From Talinum fruticosum (lineage: Eukaryota; Streptophyta; Magnoliopsida; Caryophyllales; Talinaceae), in contig JAITYX010000021.1 of assembly GCA_021018815.1 (NCBI GenBank), positions 6,973,001 through 7,037,000 of the forward strand: a stretch of 64,000 bases of DNA. The letters are read 5' to 3'. Made by a program: the position numbers and the translations under genes. Below, piece by piece: positions 58,766 through 64,000 of the stretch; position 1 is the stretch's first letter; each line of letters opens with the position of its first letter. The notes beneath the pieces were generated by a model. It had not been told where the DNA came from. It did not search any database and worked only from the letters and a program-made list of their open reading frames with translations.

Positions 58766-59457
58766 TATTTCGCCAATTAACAAGTTAATTAGCTAAGATA
58801 AGGCCCTAACCTACCCAACTTAAGCTAGCAAATTGAGATGTTCGGTTGCATCGAGAAAGCTCGCCCAAGCCCACTTTCATGGGTCATGACCTAGTATAAG
58901 TGGTTTAACCGCCTATTTTCATAGAGTTATGCCAAATAGACTAACGATATGTATCATCTTTGTTGATTTCGTAAAATACATGGTATACCTTGAAACAAAA
59001 TTAAGAGTACCTCCTATCATCATCTCCCCCTCCCCTAAATATCACATAATTATCTCATATTTTCTTTCCTTCCATATTACACATTTTCTTTCTACTCTTT
59101 CTCTCCCCTCTGGTCCTCTCTTTCTCTACCTTTTCCTTTCTCTTTTTTCAAAAGAAATAACTTAAGCTAAATTTTTCTATGTTGATATATTAAACTTGAC
59201 TCTGCTAATTTGTTGAAATTCATCAAGTGCAAAAAATTCATCAACTTGTGAAAAGGTAAAATAATTATATCTTGTATATTTTGTGTCTCTTCCTCAATCT
59301 AGAAATTTTACTATTATTTGTTAAGAATTCATCAAATCAATAATTAGTTTTATTTTTGTCATTGATTTCTTCTAATTTATTCTTTAATTTTGATTTTGAT
59401 CATTAATCGATGATAAATTTTATTTTGACATTATTAAAGGTTTTAAAAGGTAAAAAG
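58766..59457. other. Noncoding, nothing recognised
   Basis: A pyrimidine-rich stretch lies around 59020-59150. No gene. Confidence 0.5.
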
Positions 59458-60150
59458 TAGGTCGGATCCGGGATGTATTAATGAATATTTTTCTTAAGAT
59501 GAATTTGTCTTATATATTGATGAATCTGAGTTTTTAAAGTTTGATCTACCATGTATTGATAAATATGATGTTTTCTTTGATGAACTTGTCTTTTATATTG
59601 ATATTAATAAATATTATGCTTTGTTTGATGAATTTGTCTAATATATTGATGAATCTATACTTTTTACGTCCGATTTTTTATGTCAAATCGGGCCGTAGTG
59701 ATAAACATTTTTTAAGATGAATTTGTCTTCTATATTGATGAATCTGAATTTTTAAAGTTTAATCTACTATGTATTTATGAATATGATGTTTTCTTTGATG
59801 AATTTGTCTTTTATATTAATATTGATAAATATGATACTTTCTTTGATGAATTTATCTACTATATTGAAGAATCCATACTTTTTACGTCTGATTTTTTAGG
59901 TCGAATTTGGGTTGTATTAATGAATCTTATTTTAAGATAAATTTAGCTTCTATATTGATGAATCCGAGTTTTTTAAAGTCCGATATACTCGTATTGATGA
60001 ATATGATCTTTTCTTTAATTAATTTATATTTTATATTAATATTGATAAATATGATGTTTTCTTTGATGAATTTGTCTACTATATTTATGAATCTATGCAG
60101 TTTATGTCTGATTTCCTTTGTATTGATTAGTTGATAAATTTTTCTTTTGT
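59458..60150. repeat. Tandem repeat, ~218-bp unit, about 3 copies
   Basis: The anchor aagatgaatttgtctt(a/c)tat recurs at 59498, 59716 and 59936 (period 218-220). Each unit also contains tatgatgttttctttgatga and tactttttacgtc(c/t)gattt. Subrepeats of gatgaattt/gatgaatct occur within units and spill over to 60300. Confidence 0.85.
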
Positions 60151-60829
60151 ATCAATTAATCTGTATTATTTTAAATAGTATAGATTATCTATAGTTGGAT
60201 ATACCATTTGAAAAATATATTAAATACGTGGTTTTTTATGAATATGTAAAATTTTATGATGAATATGTTAATTATTTCTGATGAATATTTACTTATTCTT
60301 GATGAATTTATCTTGTGATAAGTAAAGTACGTTAATTCCTTTGATTTTTTTAATGAATTTTACTAGTTTACCTATAAATATTTGTTTATTTTGATGTATT
60401 TGGACAATTTTACATTAAATATGTATTTTTTATATGAAAATATATAAATTTTATTGATAAATATGTTAATTATTTTCAATGAATCTTTACTAATTATTGA
60501 TAAATTTATACAGTGATAAATTTATACGAGAGAAACAAGTAAAAAAGGTCCGCACAAATCCTAGAGAAAAAGTGATGAATATGAATAAGATAATGGACAT
60601 TGACAAGTGTAGACATTTTTAAAAAATTCATTAAAGTTGTTATAGAACTCATTAGTATTGTTGTAAAATTCAATGGTTTGTACAGATTTCTTTGTAAATT
60701 TCTCGATATACTTGATTATTATTTGTATACTTTTTACATGAAGGAATAAATATTTATATTCATAAGAATTTTTGAAAAAATTGGAGTTATATACATTTAA
60801 TTATTAAAATATTCATCATATTTATATTA
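60151..60829. other. AT-rich noncoding, decayed extension of the repeat
   Basis: Scattered gatgaatatt/gatgaattta words continue without a regular period. Confidence 0.4.
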
Positions 60830-61205
60830 AAATCATCATTATATATTGATCATAATTTTGAGTTAAATATAAATAAAAAAGAAAAAATTAAAGATATAAA
60901 TATTTAATTCAAATATGTATCATATTTGTATTAAACTCATTAGTATGTATGAAAAATATTGAGTTAAGTGCATTAAAAAAGTATAGTCAAGTGATTAAAC
61001 TTTAATGAAATATTCACTAAAACACAAAAAGTATACATCATAAAATTTGTCAAATTTAAAAAAATTATCACTTTATTGTGAAAATTTATCGCATATAAAT
61101 TTGGGGTTGACAATGATAAAATTTGAAATGATAGGCTTACAAAACATTGAGTTTAAAATTTAAATAATTAAATAAGAAAGCCTCAAGCACCTAACTAGGT
61201 ACTTG
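60830..61205. repeat. Dispersed repeat, second copy of 31740-32091
   Basis: Similar body and the same terminal hairpin core CAAGCACCTAACTAGGTACTTG (61184-61205), after which the two copies diverge. Confidence 0.65.
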
Positions 61206-61509
61206 CGTGAGCATGGTAGAATATACGCCCCTACCCGAAAGAAACCTATAATTATCATTTTTCGTGATGTACTATCCATTATATATTTTTGAACTTCATG
61301 CTTGGCTCAATACATTATTCATATGCAATCATTGAACACGAAATATGCATAAAATCCACCAAGGGCGGATTCACTTTAGGCCCATGGGTGTCCTAGGGTA
61401 CCCATAGGCCCAAAAAAATATTTAGTACAAAATAAGTTAAAATTTAATTTATAAATAAGACATCCATAAAATAACGTAGAAAAGTTCAAATGATACCTTA
61501 AATAAGTCC

Positions 61510-61735
61510 AAAACTAACTCTCTCTCATCTCAGCCTCCCTCTCTTTCTATATCTCGCTCACGAGCTCTCTTTTCTCTCTCCTCGCAGATCGCTTTGCGAT
61601 CTCTTTCTATCTCTCTCTCTGTCACTCTCTTTCTCCTTCCTCTCTCTTTAAGTCACACAAACTCATACATACTCTCTCTTTCTTAGTTGCTCTCCGCTCT
61701 CTCTCTTTCTCTCTCTTAGTCGCTCTCTTTACGCC
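61510..61735. repeat. Polypyrimidine (CT-rich) tract
   Basis: Long imperfect CTCTCT/CTTTCT run on the + strand with cgctctct words. Confidence 0.85.
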
Positions 61736-62531
61736 AGTAACCATAGGTAAGCCACGCTCCTGTGCGAGTGTCCATGACTACGTGTTTATTTACCGTTTTT
61801 CTGGCCCATGCCCACCATCAAAGCAGCTGACTATTCATCTCAAGTTCATTTTAAACTCTAAGGTTAGGATTTCGACTTTAAAAAATTTTTACTTTTAATT
61901 TTAGAATTTCGAATGAATTATAGTAGCAATTCTCTTTTTGTTTGATTGATTTTGTGAGAGTAAGTGTGTAAGAGTTCTGCGTGATGATTGATAATGAGCG
62001 AACGAGGCAAGGAGTTATTGAGTTGTTTAAAATAATTAGGGCAATTCAAGCTTAAGTCATATTTTTAAAAAATTAATCAAGCCCATAGGTTGGGTCCGGG
62101 TCTCAAATTCTAAACTTAAACCTAGACCCATTTAATACCACTTGGATGTATACCGGCTTACACCCATCGGGTCTAAAATTTTGGACCTAAATGCGTTAAT
62201 TGGAGTCGAGTTTAACGAGTTTCGGTCAAAGTCGGAACCACTCGCCATCCCTATACCAAACTAATATTGTATTGATTTATATGTATCCTTCTTAACAACG
62301 CGTTTTTGAATTTAGGAAGACTAAAATAGGGAGAGAGTATTATTTTTACACTACAACAAAATATATGCAATTCCTATCTTATAAAATGCATTTAATTTTC
62401 CAACAACTTTCTAAAATTAAAAACGAATTGTTCTTTAAGTAGATAAATTTTATACACGACCTTTGTTAAGAGTCAAAATACGACTTAGGGATACCTCACA
62501 TTATATGGAAACTATTTTTAGGGGACCACAT
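61736..62531. other. Noncoding; hAT-like end motif
   Basis: No gene. Around 62080-62256 the sequence has gggtccgggtct and a right end gccatcccta, resembling hAT subterminal and terminal sequence. No matching left end or 8-bp duplication was found. Confidence 0.35.
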
Positions 62532-63772
62532 TATTAAAATGGTTTTAGAAGTGATCTACATTTCATCGTAACTATTATTGGGGTACTTACCAGTCAAAAA
62601 TTATTTAGATCTGTTAAGTTTTATTAAATTTACTAAATTACTCATCCCTCACCCTCTTCCTCTAATTCCCATTCTCTCCATAAACACATCTTCGTGTGAA
62701 CAAAGAAAAAAGAAGAAGAAGCCCATTTAGCTCTCTCGCAAAATTTGATCGTTGGTAAAGTAGAGATAGAAAGAATAACGAGAACCAAACTTTTGAGTAG
62801 GGAGTTGAGCTGATTCAATTTCGACGACTGGGTGTCTTTCTTCCCCCTTCAAATCTCTTTTTTTCCTTCAAATTTTTGGCCTTCGGTGTTCCGATTGCAC
62901 TCTATAGCTTACGGAGTTACGGGTACCTCAATTGTATGAGATTCTTGTAAATTTCAGCAATTTATTTCATTTTCGAGTGAAATGGGGTTTTTATTCTTCT
63001 TGCACTATAAATCTGTTGGTTCATTTGTGCTAGCTTTTGGTGCTTGTTCAATTTTACTTTTTCGATTTTTTTCTTTTTTCCTTTTTTTGGATGCCGAGGG
63101 AGTGGGGAAAAGTGCAAAATTGGTTCTTTTTTATGGTATTTATGAGAATTCTAGATTGCATGTCTTGGGTTTAGCGTAGATTTAGCATAATGGAATCTCT
63201 CAATTTTATTGTGGCTTTATGAGTCCCAATATGAGGTTTCCGGCGGAGAAGGTGATCGAGGTCGAGATGCTCTGCTCGGATTCTTCGACGGCTAGGTCGG
63301 GTTTGGGATTCAAATCTAGGTCAAGGTCGGAGGGTGGTTGATGGTGTAGATAGAGGAGGTAGAGAGGGAGAAGGAAGCCATTGGAGAAGAACTCGTCGGC
63401 GGAGTGAAGGGGAGATTGAGGGAAAGTGAAGGAGTTATTGGGACCGATTCACCGGAACTCGAACTCGGGCGAATTGGTGGAGTCCGTCTTCGCGACGACG
63501 TCGTCTAAGGCTGGCGCGATGAGAGAGGCTGTGAGGAGGTGTTGGTGATGGAGCCAAGCTCGGGGCTCTTGATGGGTTCTCTATTCTTTTTCTACAAAGA
63601 GAGAGGATGCGTTTATGGAGAGAGAGAGAATGGGAACCGAGAGGAAGTGGGTGAAAGAGGGGTAATTTAGTAAATTCAATAAAACTTAACGGATCCAAAT
63701 AATTTTTGACGAGTAAGTACTCCAATAATAGTTAAAGTAAAATGTAAATCACTTCTAAACCATTTTAATAAG
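62532..63772. mobile_element. Long-TIR element (Mutator-like candidate)
   Basis: The left arm (62532-62700: tattaaaatggttttagaag, caaaaattatttagatctgt, ttactaaattac) is the inverted complement of the right arm (63600-63772) over about 170 bp, ending in CT/GA-rich parts as in the elements at 32.7-35.5 kb. I could not identify the target duplication. Inner ORFs (62982-63179 +, 63435-63725 -) are unrecognised. Confidence 0.6.
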
Positions 63773-64000
63773 GATGCGGTTATAGTGATTGTTGATGTAA
63801 GACAACCACCATAATTGGAACAATCTGGACCATACACATGTTATATGTAAAGCTTAGCCATTTATCTATTTTCTTTTTTAGAATGTATAAATCTATTTTT
63901 AAAAATTTTTTAAAATATTTATAATTATAGCATAATATAATTTATTAAAGGAATGTTTGGTTGACTTCCTCTTTACTCATGATATACAAGTTAAAAAAGA
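63773..64000. other. Right edge, nothing recognised
   Basis: AT-rich flank. Confidence 0.5.

Noticed and set aside
62040..62256. A full hAT element
   Set aside because: Only one end-like motif (gccatcccta) is visible. No left end or 8-bp duplication was found.

Overview
The window is plant nuclear DNA, most likely from a eudicot. It is AT-rich, with short introns, long (TA)n tracts and many decayed plant transposons. The species cannot be fixed from the sequence alone. Only two gene families are clearly host genes: a head-to-tail array of five class III (secretory) peroxidase genes on the + strand, closest in sequence style to Arabidopsis PRX52, and one LOB-domain transcription factor gene on the - strand that resembles LBD15.

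Layout. 1-3863: 5' part of a decayed Ty1/copia element on the - strand (integrase, protease, zinc knuckle, gag, leader, PBS, LTR). 3864-14400: nested retrotransposon and transposon debris, including a Ty3/gypsy remnant, a LINE remnant split by a hAT-like insertion with its 8-bp target duplication, and a second hAT derivative. 14.4-42.9 kb: the peroxidase array, PRX-1 (14514), PRX-2 (19999), PRX-3 (27325), PRX-4 (36549) and PRX-5 (41583). All have four exons with introns at the same codons. PRX-1, -3 and -4 read cleanly. PRX-2 lacks one base at the start of exon 3, which a 4-nt shift of the preceding splice donor would repair. PRX-5 shares that lesion and has further frameshifts and a degenerate TATA box, so it is a pseudogene. 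PRX-3 and PRX-4 sit in a tandem segmental duplication (about 25.68-31.50 kb and 32.10-40.16 kb). The second copy was later split by two nested Mutator-like elements, each with 9-bp target duplications, and the first copy preserves the empty site.

42.9-48 kb: solo LTR, LINE and LTR remnants. 47971-50219: the LBD15-like gene, with three copies of one Stowaway/mariner-type MITE family in its second intron and a single-base deletion in the LOB domain. 50.2-64 kb: LTR remnants, a Helitron 3' end, a small LTR element with a gag ORF, a ~218-bp tandem repeat and a long-TIR element.

The intact peroxidases are predicted to be secreted haem enzymes of the cell wall, plausibly acting on lignin precursors by analogy with PRX52. 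The LBD gene is a nuclear regulator with no sequence-visible link to them. I found no convincing undescribed biological system. The most interesting signals are the shared exon-3 deletion with its possible splice rescue, the nested MULEs with a paralogous empty site, and several transposons whose exact ends can be read.
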